Source: Actinomycetota bacterium (GTDB taxonomy: Bacteria > Actinomycetota > Acidimicrobiia > Acidimicrobiales > Acidimicrobilacustridaceae). From it: a stretch of 45,503 bases of DNA. The position numbers and the translations under genes were made by a program. The stretch is taken from NCBI GenBank assembly GCA_026393455.1, contig JAPLAE010000024.1, positions 1 through 45,503 on the forward strand, read 5' to 3'. The notes below the pieces were generated by a model that worked only from the letters and a program-made list of their open reading frames with translations, was not told the DNA's origin and searched no databases. This document shows positions 8,476 to 17,775 of this stretch, piece by piece (position 1 is the first letter of the stretch; each line of letters starts with the position of its first letter).

Positions 8476-8918
8476 CCGGTTCGATCGCCGAAGCGGTGCT
8501 GATCGCTCAGGTCTTGGCTTCAGTGGGAATGTTCGGCGTCATTTGGACCATTCAACTTGTGCACTATCCGCTCATGGCGCACATCCCCCCGAGTGCGTTC
8601 GTTGAGTACGAGCGTCGACACACAAAAGCAATTTCTCTCATCGTCGGTCCCCTCATGGCCGTTGAAGGACTCTGTGTTCTCGCCGTCTTCTTTGCTCGCC
8701 CATCGGGGATTCCGTTTGGGCTTGCATTAACGGGCGGCATCGTTGAAGCGGTTGCAATCGGAACGACTGCATTCGTTAGCGCACCTTTGCATGGGCGCCT
8801 CGAAAAGGGTTACGACGCCGCCCTGCTCTCACGATTGATTCGAACGAATTGGTTCCGAACAATCGCATGGACGGCTCGAGGCTTCATTGCCGTTGCCATG
8901 CTCGTCGCCTTTCTCTGA
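8472..8918 (+). CDS. Four-helix membrane protein of unknown function
   Basis: A 148-residue protein with four hydrophobic helices, at about residues 6-28, 54-73, 79-101 and 131-148. VHYPLMAHIPP follows the first helix, and an EYERRHTKAIS segment precedes the second. The HYP...H pattern resembles the anthrone-oxygenase-like DUF1772 group, but I cannot confirm membership. The ATG lies in an ATGA overlap with the EEP gene, so the two are made together and may act together. Confidence 0.78.
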   Translation: MTGSIAEAVLIAQVLASVGMFGVIWTIQLVHYPLMAHIPPSAFVEYERRHTKAISLIVGPLMAVEGLCVLAVFFARPSGIPFGLALTGGIVEAVAIGTTAFVSAPLHGRLEKGYDAALLSRLIRTNWFRTIAWTARGFIAVAMLVAFL

Positions 8919-8940
8919 GCGAACCGACTGGCCTGGCTTC

Positions 8941-9342
8941 TCAAGAGCCTTCGGAGAGAAGGATTGAGCCCAAGCCCATTCGCACACATGCTGCTTCAAG
9001 AGTTGCGACAAATCGCTTGCTGTCGCCGTTCAAAGACTCGAGTTCTTTTGCGTTGAGCACCACCGTTATTTCGCTTGTGGTGCGAGCAACCACAACGGGA
9101 AATTCTCCGGACGAAGCCGCTATGACATCTACTGGAGCATCGTTGCGGTGGAATGTTGTGAACTCGATCGCTAACGAATCTCGCGCCGACCGCCACTCTG
9201 GCTTTTCACGAAAAGCACCATGAGTGATTTCGCAAAGCGAACAATGCGACCGCCCGAAACGTGCACTGAACCAATAACGAAGTTCACCTGATGTCGTACC
9301 ATCGGCGTCATACACGCCAATGAGGCTGACATCGGAACGCAC
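8941..9342 (-). CDS. Unrecognised protein with CxxC motif
   Basis: A 133-residue protein from a GTG at 9342. It opens LIGVYDADGTTSGELRYWFSARFGRSHCSLCEITHG, with a CSLC pair near residues 34-37 followed by a histidine, suggesting a thiol or metal site. No signal peptide or membrane helix is seen. Similar small proteins occur in actinobacteria to my recollection, without a known function. It starts 3 nt after the stop of the 9346-10467 gene, which suggests coupled translation in the same operon. Confidence 0.75.
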   Translation of the reverse strand: MRSDVSLIGVYDADGTTSGELRYWFSARFGRSHCSLCEITHGAFREKPEWRSARDSLAIEFTTFHRNDAPVDVIAASSGEFPVVVARTTSEITVVLNAKELESLNGDSKRFVATLEAACVRMGLGSILLSEGS

Positions 9343-9345
9343 GGG

Positions 9346-10467
9346 TTAGATAGCTCCGTCAAGAATGTCGTTGAAGCCGAATTGCGTGTGGGGTCCGATG
9401 ATGATCTGTTCGAAAATCCCAACTCCCACTTTTTCGCCCAGTCGCGCTCGGACAATGTGGTGAACGTGTTGGTGAGTGAAATCTTCGGGACTGATGTCGG
9501 AGAAATTCCAGTCTTCGCGACCGACCTCAAGCTCGCCATGCCAAACACCATGACCCCACTCTGGGTTCATGTAGCCCAGAGCCCGCATATCGAAGCGAGC
9601 AATCGGTTCCAATTCGAGTAAGTGTGCTTCTCCCCCTTCACCCCTGAGATCGATCTCTACATGTGTCACCCAACGAGTTCCGGGGTGGAACGTAAGCCTC
9701 TGACCGACAGGATCAAACCGGCTGACCGAATCGTCTTCAAGGGTCACCGTCGACGGGACGGGATCGATGACACCAATGCGATGGCCATCGGGCCTCCAGA
9801 AAACGCCACCCGGTCGCTGGAACCAGCCAGCAACCACGCATTCATCGTCGAAGTGAATCGGCGACCATAACCATGCATTCGGAGGCCCGCTCGAGGGTCG
9901 CCCGATAACGGGTGAACCCACAGGGCGCACACCCCACGAGCGATCACGAATACCTACAACCTCTTCGTGAGTGAATTCGGTGCGGTCACCATCAACATCG
10001 ACAAACCCCTCCCACGTGCCGAACTGCATGTATCGAGCCATATCAATAATCGTGTGAGGTCCGTCGGTCATCACCGTGTGATCTTCGAGCAGTGCTCCGA
10101 CACGCGAACGCCAACGCATATCGCAAGTGATTCCCGTTTCATTCGGACCAACCGAATATCGCAACTGACGGAACGGTTCGATGATCTCAAGTTTGGCGGG
10201 GCCAATCGTTAGTTCCGTTGGATCTGCCGAGGCTCGTCGCGACGCGTGGAACGCATGCTGCGAACCATTCTTCGAGATCGAGACTGAGGTGTCCTGGACC
10301 TGAAGGTTGTTGTAACGACCAAACGCAATTTCGATCTGGAATTCACCACCACGATGGGTCGCCCCGAACCAGTAACGGCCGTAGGAGTTTCGATCGGTGG
10401 TCGCCGACAGCGCTATCGGCTTGGGCACCTGGTGGATCGGAAATTCATCGAATGGCGTGAGAGTCAT
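9346..10467 (-). CDS. AttH/CrtC-like (DUF7064/7065-type) protein
   Basis: A 373-residue beta-rich protein. It shows EVVGIRDRSWGVRPVG and WSPIHFDDECVVAGWFQRPGGVFWR, resembling two-domain lipocalin-like proteins related to hydroxyneurosporene-hydratase (CrtC) and AttH. The RDRSWG motif is the best match. No signal peptide or membrane segment is visible. It follows the acyl-CoA ligase by 56 nt and precedes the CxxC protein by 3 nt. A GAGGAG site supports the ATG at 10467. Such proteins often sit near P450 and CoA-ligase genes, so binding or conversion of a lipid-like intermediate is inferred. Confidence 0.7.
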   Translation of the reverse strand: MTLTPFDEFPIHQVPKPIALSATTDRNSYGRYWFGATHRGGEFQIEIAFGRYNNLQVQDTSVSISKNGSQHAFHASRRASADPTELTIGPAKLEIIEPFRQLRYSVGPNETGITCDMRWRSRVGALLEDHTVMTDGPHTIIDMARYMQFGTWEGFVDVDGDRTEFTHEEVVGIRDRSWGVRPVGSPVIGRPSSGPPNAWLWSPIHFDDECVVAGWFQRPGGVFWRPDGHRIGVIDPVPSTVTLEDDSVSRFDPVGQRLTFHPGTRWVTHVEIDLRGEGGEAHLLELEPIARFDMRALGYMNPEWGHGVWHGELEVGREDWNFSDISPEDFTHQHVHHIVRARLGEKVGVGIFEQIIIGPHTQFGFNDILDGAI

Positions 10468-10523
10468 GATTCTCCTCGGTCGAAAACTGCGAAAGCGAAC
10501 ATCGTGTGTTCACTGCTTGTCGG

Positions 10524-12116
10524 TCAGAACGGTTCCGGCTTGGCGTCGGCGATATCGCGCAATTGATTCTTTGCGATCTTCTCGAGCGTTGCCCGTGGGA
10601 AGTCCTCAACAAAATAGGCAGCACGCGGAACCTTGAAATCAGACAGGTTCTGCTTGCATAATTCGAGGATCGCAGATTCGAGTTCGGCATCGCTCGGAGC
10701 ATTCGCACCCTTGATGACAAAAGCCACGGGGACAACATCAAGCATTGGATGTGAACGACCAACGACGGCAACGTCACCTACACCGGGAACGGTACGACAC
10801 AGGTCTTCAACCTCTTTTGACGAAACATTCTCTCCGCCGACCTTCAACATGTCTTTGTCGCGCTCGGTGTAGAAGATCGCTCCGCCATCGCCCATACGGA
10901 CCATGTCGCCAGTCTTAAACCAGCCATCTTCAGTGAACGTCTTCGCATTGGCATCGTCATTGTCGTAGTACTCGAGGAATAACTGAATACCGCGAGTGCC
11001 TCGCAGCCAAAGTTCGCCGACCTTGCCATCGTCGAGAACTTCGCCAGTTTCAGGATCGACGATAAGCGTCTCGTAGCCAGGAGTCGCTTTCCCAAGAGAA
11101 CCTGGAGGGATATCGCCGTACAAACCAGATCGAGTCGCATGCGTGACGGTTTCGGTCATCCCGTAGGCAGCGAGCACTCGACAACCAATGAGTTGTTCAA
11201 GCGGCGGAGCAATCGCTCCGAACACCGCTGCCTTGAGTTTGTTCTCGGGAATCGGTTGACCCTGCACCGCAAGGTAAACAAAGGGAATCAGTGAGATATG
11301 AGAAACATCGTGCTTCACGACGACGTCCCAAAAACGACTGGACGAGAACTTCGGCTGGAGAACAACCGTTCCGCCCACGCCGAGAATCGACCACATCGAC
11401 CACGACTGTGCGTTGACATGAAAGAACGGCAGGAAGATCAGATACACCGAACTTGGGTCAGCTCCGATGTTGTCCGGCCCAACGCGAGTTCCCCAGAGCG
11501 TGTTGGCATGGGTGTGCACAACGGCTTTGGGCCGTGACGTCGTTCCGGAAGTGAACATGATGCCGACGGGAAGCATTGGCTCGGCGCGTCGTGGAACAAA
11601 CTCTTCGATATCAGCGAAAAGATCGTCGAATGACTGCTGACCATGAGCAGATTGTTCAGCGCTCGCCGCTTCACCTGAGTTGTCTTCGGTGACAGCAATC
11701 CATTTCAGATTCGGGCCGCTTGCTGCAACAACTGCTGCGTACTGTGGTTGCGTGATCGCCGCGACCGCTTTGGTGTGGTCAATGAAATAGGTGAGTTCTG
11801 CAGCAACCGAGCGTGTGTTTGTGGTGACTCCAGCGGCACCGACCGTTGCACACGCGTACCAGGCCAGAACCATTTCTGGGCAGTTATCCGAATGGATGAT
11901 GACTTTGTCGCCCTTTTGGATTCCGTTCTTCTGAAGTCCAGCTGCGAGACGTCGAACCTCTGACCAAAACTCTGAGTAGGTCCACGTTGCTACCTCGCCG
12001 CTCCGCGGTTCCCAGATCAACACGGGGTGATCGGGCCGACGCTCAGCCAAGCGCGCGAGCAACCACGGCACGTCTTGACCCGTCATCTGGAACTTTGAGA
12101 CGACATCGGCGTCCAT
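10524..12116 (-). CDS. AMP-dependent acyl-CoA synthetase/ligase
   Basis: An adenylate-forming enzyme of 530 residues that would activate a carboxylic acid as acyl-AMP and then acyl-CoA. It shows the P-loop FTSGTTSRPK at about residues 188-197, YGMTET, GWFKTGDM, and the C-terminal LEKIAKNQL, which carries the catalytic lysine although the glycine usual before it is glutamate. The ATG at 12116 (MDADVVSKF) has AAAGGGGGA upstream; the frame extends 96 nt further but lacks support. It opens a three-gene minus-strand operon. The acyl substrate is unknown. Confidence 0.93.
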   Translation of the reverse strand: MDADVVSKFQMTGQDVPWLLARLAERRPDHPVLIWEPRSGEVATWTYSEFWSEVRRLAAGLQKNGIQKGDKVIIHSDNCPEMVLAWYACATVGAAGVTTNTRSVAAELTYFIDHTKAVAAITQPQYAAVVAASGPNLKWIAVTEDNSGEAASAEQSAHGQQSFDDLFADIEEFVPRRAEPMLPVGIMFTSGTTSRPKAVVHTHANTLWGTRVGPDNIGADPSSVYLIFLPFFHVNAQSWSMWSILGVGGTVVLQPKFSSSRFWDVVVKHDVSHISLIPFVYLAVQGQPIPENKLKAAVFGAIAPPLEQLIGCRVLAAYGMTETVTHATRSGLYGDIPPGSLGKATPGYETLIVDPETGEVLDDGKVGELWLRGTRGIQLFLEYYDNDDANAKTFTEDGWFKTGDMVRMGDGGAIFYTERDKDMLKVGGENVSSKEVEDLCRTVPGVGDVAVVGRSHPMLDVVPVAFVIKGANAPSDAELESAILELCKQNLSDFKVPRAAYFVEDFPRATLEKIAKNQLRDIADAKPEPF

Positions 12117-12236
12117 TGATCTCCCCCTTTGAGATACGGCCCCAATCGAAGCCACGTGACCATCTTGTCCCACAGAACGCCGACCGGCGACACCGCCATC
12201 CCCCGACGCCATTCTGAGCCCACATAGCCTTGACGT

Positions 12237-12803
12237 GTGCGCACATCTCGAGCCCTCTCTGTCGGCCTTTTCACCGTCGCCATCATCGCTACTGCCTGCA
12301 GTTCCGGTTCCGACAAGGCATCATCGACTGCCTCGACCGGTTCAAGTTCTACGACGCCGAGCACCTCTAGTGCCTCGCCGACAAGTTCCTCAGCCTCAAG
12401 CACCCGGTGCATGGCCGATCAACTCAAGGGCACGATCGGCGAGACCCAATCTGGGGCGGGGCAGCGTTATACGGCGCTCATTCTGACCAATACCAGTGCG
12501 AAGGTCTGCGATCTGCGCGGCTTCCCCGGCGTTTCGCTTCTCGATTCTTCGTCCAAGCAAATTGGCCAACCCGCATCACGTGAAGGAACCGAAGGCCCAA
12601 CCCTCACCCTTCAGCCAGGCGCAAGCGCCAGCGCCACGTTGCACACGAGCGCGTCAGGGATGGGCGCAGCGTGCGATCCGACATCGACGCAAGTCAAGGT
12701 GTACCCGCCCGACAACACCGCATCACTCTCTATTGCTGCGGCGTACACGGCATGCGGCGGATTTAAGGTGAGCACCCTTGTTGGTGGCACCACCGGGAAC
12801 TAA
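12237..12803 (+). CDS. DUF4232 lipoprotein
   Basis: A 188-residue protein exported and likely lipidated on C21. The N-terminus MRTSRALSVGLFTVAIIATACSS is a signal peptide with a lipobox-like ATAC. A Ser/Thr-rich linker at residues 23-55 is followed by a DUF4232 domain, CMADQLKGTIGET through the final cysteine at about 175. DUF4232 is a beta domain common in actinobacterial surface proteins and has no defined role. The GTG at 12237 gives the intact signal peptide, although the upstream ribosome site is weak. It is divergent from the acyl-CoA ligase. Confidence 0.85.
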   Translation: MRTSRALSVGLFTVAIIATACSSGSDKASSTASTGSSSTTPSTSSASPTSSSASSTRCMADQLKGTIGETQSGAGQRYTALILTNTSAKVCDLRGFPGVSLLDSSSKQIGQPASREGTEGPTLTLQPGASASATLHTSASGMGAACDPTSTQVKVYPPDNTASLSIAAAYTACGGFKVSTLVGGTTGN

Positions 12804-12863
12804 GTAGGAGTTTCAAGGTCCCGTTTTTTCCACAACTGCGCTTCCGTTTAATTTGGAACACTG

Positions 12864-12892
12864 TTGCAATAAGAGTTGCCCGACCGTAATGT
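12864..12892 (+). promoter_or_regulatory. Probable sigma-70-type promoter, leaderless
   Basis: TTGCAA at 12864-12869 and TAATGT at 12887-12892 are separated by 17 nt. A start of transcription 6-7 nt downstream would fall on or next to the ATG at 12899. No ribosome-binding site precedes that ATG, so a leaderless mRNA is likely. Confidence 0.5.
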
Positions 12893-12898
12893 CGGTTC

Positions 12899-14452
12899 AT
12901 GGCATCTCAGAGCATGCAACTTGCCCCTAGGAACCCGTTTCTCGCCGACAGCGAAAGCTCAATGGCCCACAATGACCCCGCTCAGCAGGACGCCGTTGGC
13001 ATCGTTGGGCCTGTGGGTCCGACCGGCTCGGTTTCCGATCGACTGAGTTACTCCCCAGTCGGTCCGGGTTGTTTTGGTTCTGCAATTAGTTCTGCATATT
13101 CCGATGGTCGGCGCGTCATTTGGGTCAACCCACGCGGCCGTATCGCCAAACTCGATTACGACACCATGGAACTGTTGGCAACCCTTGAGCTCGATAACGG
13201 CCCCGACTACGACCTTGCTGCACACGAAGCCGGACTCGAAGGTCTCGACTCTCTTACAGGCATGGACGCGGTCATGCACGCCGTTTCGCTGAGTGCGGCC
13301 TACTTAACGGGCGTTACCGGCGTGTATTACGTGCTTGATTGCGACGGGAATTATTTCGTTGGTTACCAAGATCACGTCGTTGCGTTTGGCGATGCGGTTC
13401 CTGGCGACCCCGACTCGCCGATTGTGGTGCGGCGTCGATTTGAACGTCCACCCGAAGTCACCGGAAGTTTCGTGGGCATCAACATGTCCTATGACGGTCG
13501 ATTAATCGTCAGCACCGAGAACGGATGGGTGCTTTCCGTCGATCGCGATTTCACTTCCTACGAAGCAATCCAGTTGCGCCACAGCGAAGGTGCTGAAGAA
13601 TTCACCAGCGCCCGATTCGCTGAACTTGGTCGCGGCGGACATTCATGGATGCGCAAGAGCTTGTGCGTGGATGACGCCGGCGGGATCTATCTGCCTTCGA
13701 ACGATCACATGCATAAAGTCGTCTGGACAGGAACACGGCTGTCAACCGACGAGTCCGATGGGGCATGGACGGAGCCCTACCTCAATGAGAATGGCTTCGG
13801 TTGCGGCACTACTCCCTGTCTCATGGGGTTTGGCGACGAGGACCGATTCGTCGTCTTCGGAGACGGCGCCAACGTCGTCAACATCACCCTCATGTGGCGC
13901 GACGACATTCCCGAAGACTGGAAACAAATCTCAGGGACATTGTCTCGACGCATCGCTGGTTTCGGTCGCGCCGATATGGGAAATCCAAACCTCGAAGAGA
14001 TCCAAACTGAGCAATCAATAACCGTCTGCGGTTACGGCGCGATGACAGTGAACAACGAACCAGCGTCGATACCCGAGGGTTTCCCTCCCGGGGCCAAGCG
14101 ACTGTTTGTCTTTTGGCTAGGCAGCGACCCCGCCTATAGGCCACTCGGACTTCATAAATATGAATGGAATCCTGAAACTCGGATGCTCGAACATGCGTGG
14201 GCGAACAATCAGGTGTCCTCCCCGAACTCCGTTCCCGCCGTGAGTATGCCGAGCAACACCGTGTACACGTTTGGAACCCGAGACGGTCAGTGGACGATTG
14301 AAGGCTTGAACTGGACAACGGGCGAATCGACGTTTCACTACCTGCTCGGTGGCGCTCGTTACAACGCGTTGGGCGGCACACCACAACTCGACATACAAGG
14401 GCGCTTCATTTGGTCGGGCCCGTTTGGCCTCAACCGCCTCGAGAACCGTTAG
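12899..14452 (+). CDS. Unrecognised protein, possible beta-propeller
   Basis: A soluble protein of 517 residues with no signal peptide or membrane helix. It contains repeated hydrophobic-then-Gly/Asp segments such as RVIWVNPRGRIAKLDYDTMELL, MSYDGRLIVSTENGWVLSVDRD and CVDDAGGIYLPSNDHMHKVVW, like the blade strands of a propeller. I do not recognise the family. It is placed downstream of the lipoprotein and convergent with tetR, 10 nt away. The ATG at 12899 fits the leaderless promoter; an alternative ATG at 12962 would drop 21 residues. Function is unknown. Confidence 0.75.
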   Translation: MASQSMQLAPRNPFLADSESSMAHNDPAQQDAVGIVGPVGPTGSVSDRLSYSPVGPGCFGSAISSAYSDGRRVIWVNPRGRIAKLDYDTMELLATLELDNGPDYDLAAHEAGLEGLDSLTGMDAVMHAVSLSAAYLTGVTGVYYVLDCDGNYFVGYQDHVVAFGDAVPGDPDSPIVVRRRFERPPEVTGSFVGINMSYDGRLIVSTENGWVLSVDRDFTSYEAIQLRHSEGAEEFTSARFAELGRGGHSWMRKSLCVDDAGGIYLPSNDHMHKVVWTGTRLSTDESDGAWTEPYLNENGFGCGTTPCLMGFGDEDRFVVFGDGANVVNITLMWRDDIPEDWKQISGTLSRRIAGFGRADMGNPNLEEIQTEQSITVCGYGAMTVNNEPASIPEGFPPGAKRLFVFWLGSDPAYRPLGLHKYEWNPETRMLEHAWANNQVSSPNSVPAVSMPSNTVYTFGTRDGQWTIEGLNWTTGESTFHYLLGGARYNALGGTPQLDIQGRFIWSGPFGLNRLENR

Positions 14453-14462
14453 CAGCGGTGCT

Positions 14463-15095
14463 CTATCGGCGTGACCGATCGGTCATGAATGAGTTCCGAC
14501 CGAGATCCGTTGCTTCCGCAAGCAACGCCAACCTCGAGCCAGATCGGATTCGGTGTCGCCGTTCGTCAGCTGAAATGACTCCTAACGCTGAGAGTCGCAT
14601 CGCTGTCCCGACCACCGCTTCAACGACTGTCCGCAACACGTCGATATCGGTGTCCTCGTTCAGTTCGCCGCGACGAACAGCAGCTTCAAGCTCCGGAGCA
14701 AAGCCATCGCTCGCGCGATGCTCACCAAGAAATGGTTTCAAAACAGCTATGTCATCAGTGAGCTTGAGGTACATCGCGCCAGAAACCGAGTTCAGCACGA
14801 GGTCCGCGCTTGCGACCAGCCCTTCGCAAAGAGCACACAGATCGGAAGCGCCGCGAAGTGCATCAAAATCGGTACTTAGGTCTGCATTCACCTTTTCGAA
14901 ACAGGCCCGAACAATCGCCTCGCGTGATTCGAAGAGGTTGTAGAGGGTGGCGACACTGACATCGGCCTTCGCCGCGAGTTGGCGCATCGAGAACCCGTGC
15001 GATCCATTTGTGTCGATTAACTGGCGAGCTGCGGACAGGATGATTTCTCGGTTCGTCACTTTTCGCTCGCTGCGACCATCCACTCGACTTTCCAT
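14463..15095 (-). CDS. TetR-family transcriptional regulator
   Basis: A 210-residue repressor-like protein. The N-terminal helix-turn-helix is ILSAARQLIDTNGSHGFSMRQLAAKADVSVATLYNLFESREAIV (residues 19-62). The C-terminal domain is alpha-helical and is expected to bind a small molecule. It is divergent from the P450/CoA-transferase/sulfatase operon across 139 nt, so control of that operon is likely (inference). No extended palindrome is evident in the promoter gap; a 14-bp palindrome lies at the gene's own 3' end. Confidence 0.93.
   Translation of the reverse strand: MESRVDGRSERKVTNREIILSAARQLIDTNGSHGFSMRQLAAKADVSVATLYNLFESREAIVRACFEKVNADLSTDFDALRGASDLCALCEGLVASADLVLNSVSGAMYLKLTDDIAVLKPFLGEHRASDGFAPELEAAVRRGELNEDTDIDVLRTVVEAVVGTAMRLSALGVISADERRHRIRSGSRLALLAEATDLGRNSFMTDRSRR
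14472..14485. repeat. 14-bp perfect palindrome at tetR 3' end
   Basis: TGACCGATCGGTCA reads the same on both strands. It lies inside the last codons of tetR and next to the stop of the convergent gene. TetR operators are often palindromes of this size, but the position inside the gene makes a chance match possible. Confidence 0.3.
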
Positions 15096-15234
15096 CGCAG
15101 CACCTTACGGCCCACGCCTTCTGCTGAGCGACACGTACGGCTCGCGAATCCCTCGTTCCAATCATGTTCTTCAAATTTCCCTACACGCTGCGGCATAACA
15201 TCTAGTCGCCTCTAACGAAACCAACGGAACCGAC

Positions 15235-16527
15235 ATGACCATAGATAGCTCATCGGACATCGACTTCAGCGACATTGACGTCACCGACCTTGATGTCTTT
15301 GCCCAGCGTCATCCCCACGAGTGGTTCACGTTCCTACGCGAACAGGCTCCTGTTTGGCGTCACCCAGCATCTGAAGGAAGCGACGGTGAAGAGTTCTGGG
15401 TCGTGAGTTCGTTTGAGCACGTCACTGAAGTCCATCGTTCTGGTCTTCTCTACAGCCATCAAACAGGTCCGGGCCGCAATGGCGCAGGAGGGATCGCGCT
15501 CACTGACCTTCCCGCTGAAATGGGTCCAGGGCTTCAGATGGTTTCAACTGACCCGCCCCAACACACTCGCTATCGCAAACTCGTGAATTCCGGCTTTACA
15601 CCGAGGATGATCCGCCGACTCGAGGAAAGCCTCCGTGAACGAACTACGGCAATCCTCGATCGCGTGACACCAAAGGGTGAATGTGACTTCGTTACTGAAG
15701 TTGCGGCCGAACTTCCGCTTATCGCCATCGCCGAAATCATCGGTGTACCCGAAGAGGATCGATCTCTCCTCTTCGACTGGTCGAACAGGATGATCGGTGG
15801 ACAGGACGACGAGTTCAAGACGAGCGAAGTCGGCGCTAGCGACGAATATGCCAACACAGTGATGGAAATGGCGATCTACGCCCATGGACTCACCGATAAA
15901 AAGCGTGAGGTTCGAGGCGATGACCTCTGGTCGCGTCTCATCGACGCAAGCGTGACGATGGAAGACGGTTCGGTAGTTGAACTCTCAGAACTCGAGCGCG
16001 ACCTCTTCTTTACTCTTCTCGTTATCGCTGGCAACGAAACCACGCGCAACGCGATCTCTAAGGGTCTCATCGCGTTTATGGATCATCCTGATCAATGGCA
16101 GCGGTGGCTCGAACACCCGGAAATGGCCGACACGATGGTCGATGAAATCCTTCGTTGGACCAGCCCAGTCAACTTCTTCCGTCGCACCGCAACTGCTGAC
16201 ACCATCCTCGGGGGTCAGCGCATCACTACCGGAGAAAAAGTTGTTCTTTGGTATCCGTCGGCCAATCGAGACGAAGCCCAGTTCCCCGATGCCGACTCAT
16301 TCGACATTGCCCGCACTCCGAACAATCACGTGGCCTTTGGTGCAGGTGGGCCCCATTTCTGTCTCGGTTCAAACCTCGCGAAACTTGAGATCAAGGTAAT
16401 GTTCGAAGAACTCGGCAAGCGAGTACCCGACATTCATCAGTCAGGACCGACGGAGCGACTGCGAATGAATCTGGTCGATGGCATCAAACATCTTCCGGTC
16501 TCGTTCAACGCCACACCCTCGTCATAA
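15235..16527 (+). CDS. Cytochrome P450
   Basis: A complete P450 of 430 residues. It has the C-helix DPPQHTRYRKLV (106-117), I-helix IAGNETT (264-270), ExxR at E304-R307 and heme loop [11 protein letters not shown] with C376. These fit the bacterial CYP125/142-like group that oxidises steroid or isoprenoid side chains in mycobacteria, but the substrate is not shown by the sequence. The CoA-transferase gene follows after 15 nt and the sulfatase-like gene after that. The divergent TetR gene is probably its regulator. Confidence 0.95.
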   Translation: MTIDSSSDIDFSDIDVTDLDVFAQRHPHEWFTFLREQAPVWRHPASEGSDGEEFWVVSSFEHVTEVHRSGLLYSHQTGPGRNGAGGIALTDLPAEMGPGLQMVSTDPPQHTRYRKLVNSGFTPRMIRRLEESLRERTTAILDRVTPKGECDFVTEVAAELPLIAIAEIIGVPEEDRSLLFDWSNRMIGGQDDEFKTSEVGASDEYANTVMEMAIYAHGLTDKKREVRGDDLWSRLIDASVTMEDGSVVELSELERDLFFTLLVIAGNETTRNAISKGLIAFMDHPDQWQRWLEHPEMADTMVDEILRWTSPVNFFRRTATADTILGGQRITTGEKVVLWYPSANRDEAQFPDADSFDIARTPNNHVAFGAGGPHFCLGSNLAKLEIKVMFEELGKRVPDIHQSGPTERLRMNLVDGIKHLPVSFNATPSS

Positions 16528-16542
16528 GGAAGAGGCGAACCC

Positions 16543-17748
16543 ATGACGACCACACCGCAACACACGGGACCACTGTCTGGCGTCAAGGTGCTCGATCTTT
16601 CGATCGCTCTCACGGGCCCCTATGCCGCAGCACTCCTAGCCGATCAAGGCGCCGACGTTGTCAAGATTGAGCGGCCCGGCATCGGCGACATCGCCCGATG
16701 GGTGGGAGTGGCCGTCAACGGCATGAGCGCGTTCTACCTCGCTTGCAATCGGGGGAAGCGCTGCATCGCTCTCGACCTCAGCACCGCCGAAGGGCAGGAA
16801 ATCGCGGTGCAGCTTGCGGCCGATGCAGATGTGATCCTGCAAAACTTTCGACCCGGTGTCATTGATCGCCTGGGACTTGGCTACGAAGCAATTCGAAAAA
16901 TCAATCCAGATGTCGTCTACGCATCGATCTCCGGTTACGGACCCGTCGGTCCTTATCGAGATCGCAGCGCGTACGACACATCTATTCAGGCATACGCCGG
17001 ATTCGCCGCCACGCAAGCCGAACCTGGCGGCGGGCCGCCCACGTTCCTGCGCCAGAATGCTGCCGACAAGGTGAGTTCCCTCTATGCCGCGCAAGCAATC
17101 ACTGCGGCACTCTTTGCTCGAGCCAGCGGACGCGGCGGCCAGCACCTCGAATTAGGTATGGCCGATGCTTGTGTCTCGTTCCTTTGGGCAGAAGCTGCCG
17201 GCAACGAAGTTCTTCTGGATTCCGACGGAACCATGCCATCGAGTTTCAATGCCGGATTTTCGCCTATGCGCTTTCTTGATGGCTGGGGAATCGTTGTTCC
17301 CACCACCGACGCGGACTTTGCAGGAATGTGCAAGTCACTCGATGTCGAAGGTTGGGATGACCCTCGAATCAAAACCGTTGGCGAACGTCGAAAGAACCGC
17401 GATGTCCTAGAACCAATCATGGACATGTGTTACGCGATGGCAGCGAATCTCACTCAGGCTGAGGCAACCGAACGATTTATACGAGAACGAGTCGCATTCG
17501 CAATGGTTCTCACGGCTGCAGAAATGGTCGATGACCCCCATGCAGTCGCGATCGGAATGTTCGAAGAGTTCGACCACCCCGTTGTCGGCAGGGCCCGACT
17601 TCCGCGCCATCCCACGCAGTTTCATGAGACGCCGGCATCTCTCGCCGGAGGCGCACCCGCACTCGGGCAGCACACCGACGAAATCCTCACCGAACTCGGT
17701 CTTTCCGAACGCATTGCGTCGTTGCGCGACGCAGCAATCGTTGCTTAA
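16543..17748 (+). CDS. Family III CoA-transferase (CaiB/BaiF)
   Basis: An enzyme of 401 residues that moves CoA between acids. It begins GPLSGVKVLDLSIALTGPYAAALLADQGADVVKIERP, the family signature. D145 in RSAYDTSIQA is the expected catalytic aspartate, and GNR-like nucleotide contacts are at residues 69-73. The AAGGAAGAGG ribosome site is strong. It lies 15 nt after a P450 and 27 nt before the sulfatase-like gene, so it probably activates a product of the P450 as its CoA thioester. Confidence 0.94.
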   Translation: MTTTPQHTGPLSGVKVLDLSIALTGPYAAALLADQGADVVKIERPGIGDIARWVGVAVNGMSAFYLACNRGKRCIALDLSTAEGQEIAVQLAADADVILQNFRPGVIDRLGLGYEAIRKINPDVVYASISGYGPVGPYRDRSAYDTSIQAYAGFAATQAEPGGGPPTFLRQNAADKVSSLYAAQAITAALFARASGRGGQHLELGMADACVSFLWAEAAGNEVLLDSDGTMPSSFNAGFSPMRFLDGWGIVVPTTDADFAGMCKSLDVEGWDDPRIKTVGERRKNRDVLEPIMDMCYAMAANLTQAEATERFIRERVAFAMVLTAAEMVDDPHAVAIGMFEEFDHPVVGRARLPRHPTQFHETPASLAGGAPALGQHTDEILTELGLSERIASLRDAAIVA

Positions 17749-17775
17749 TCACTTTTCGATCTAAGAAAGAAATCA

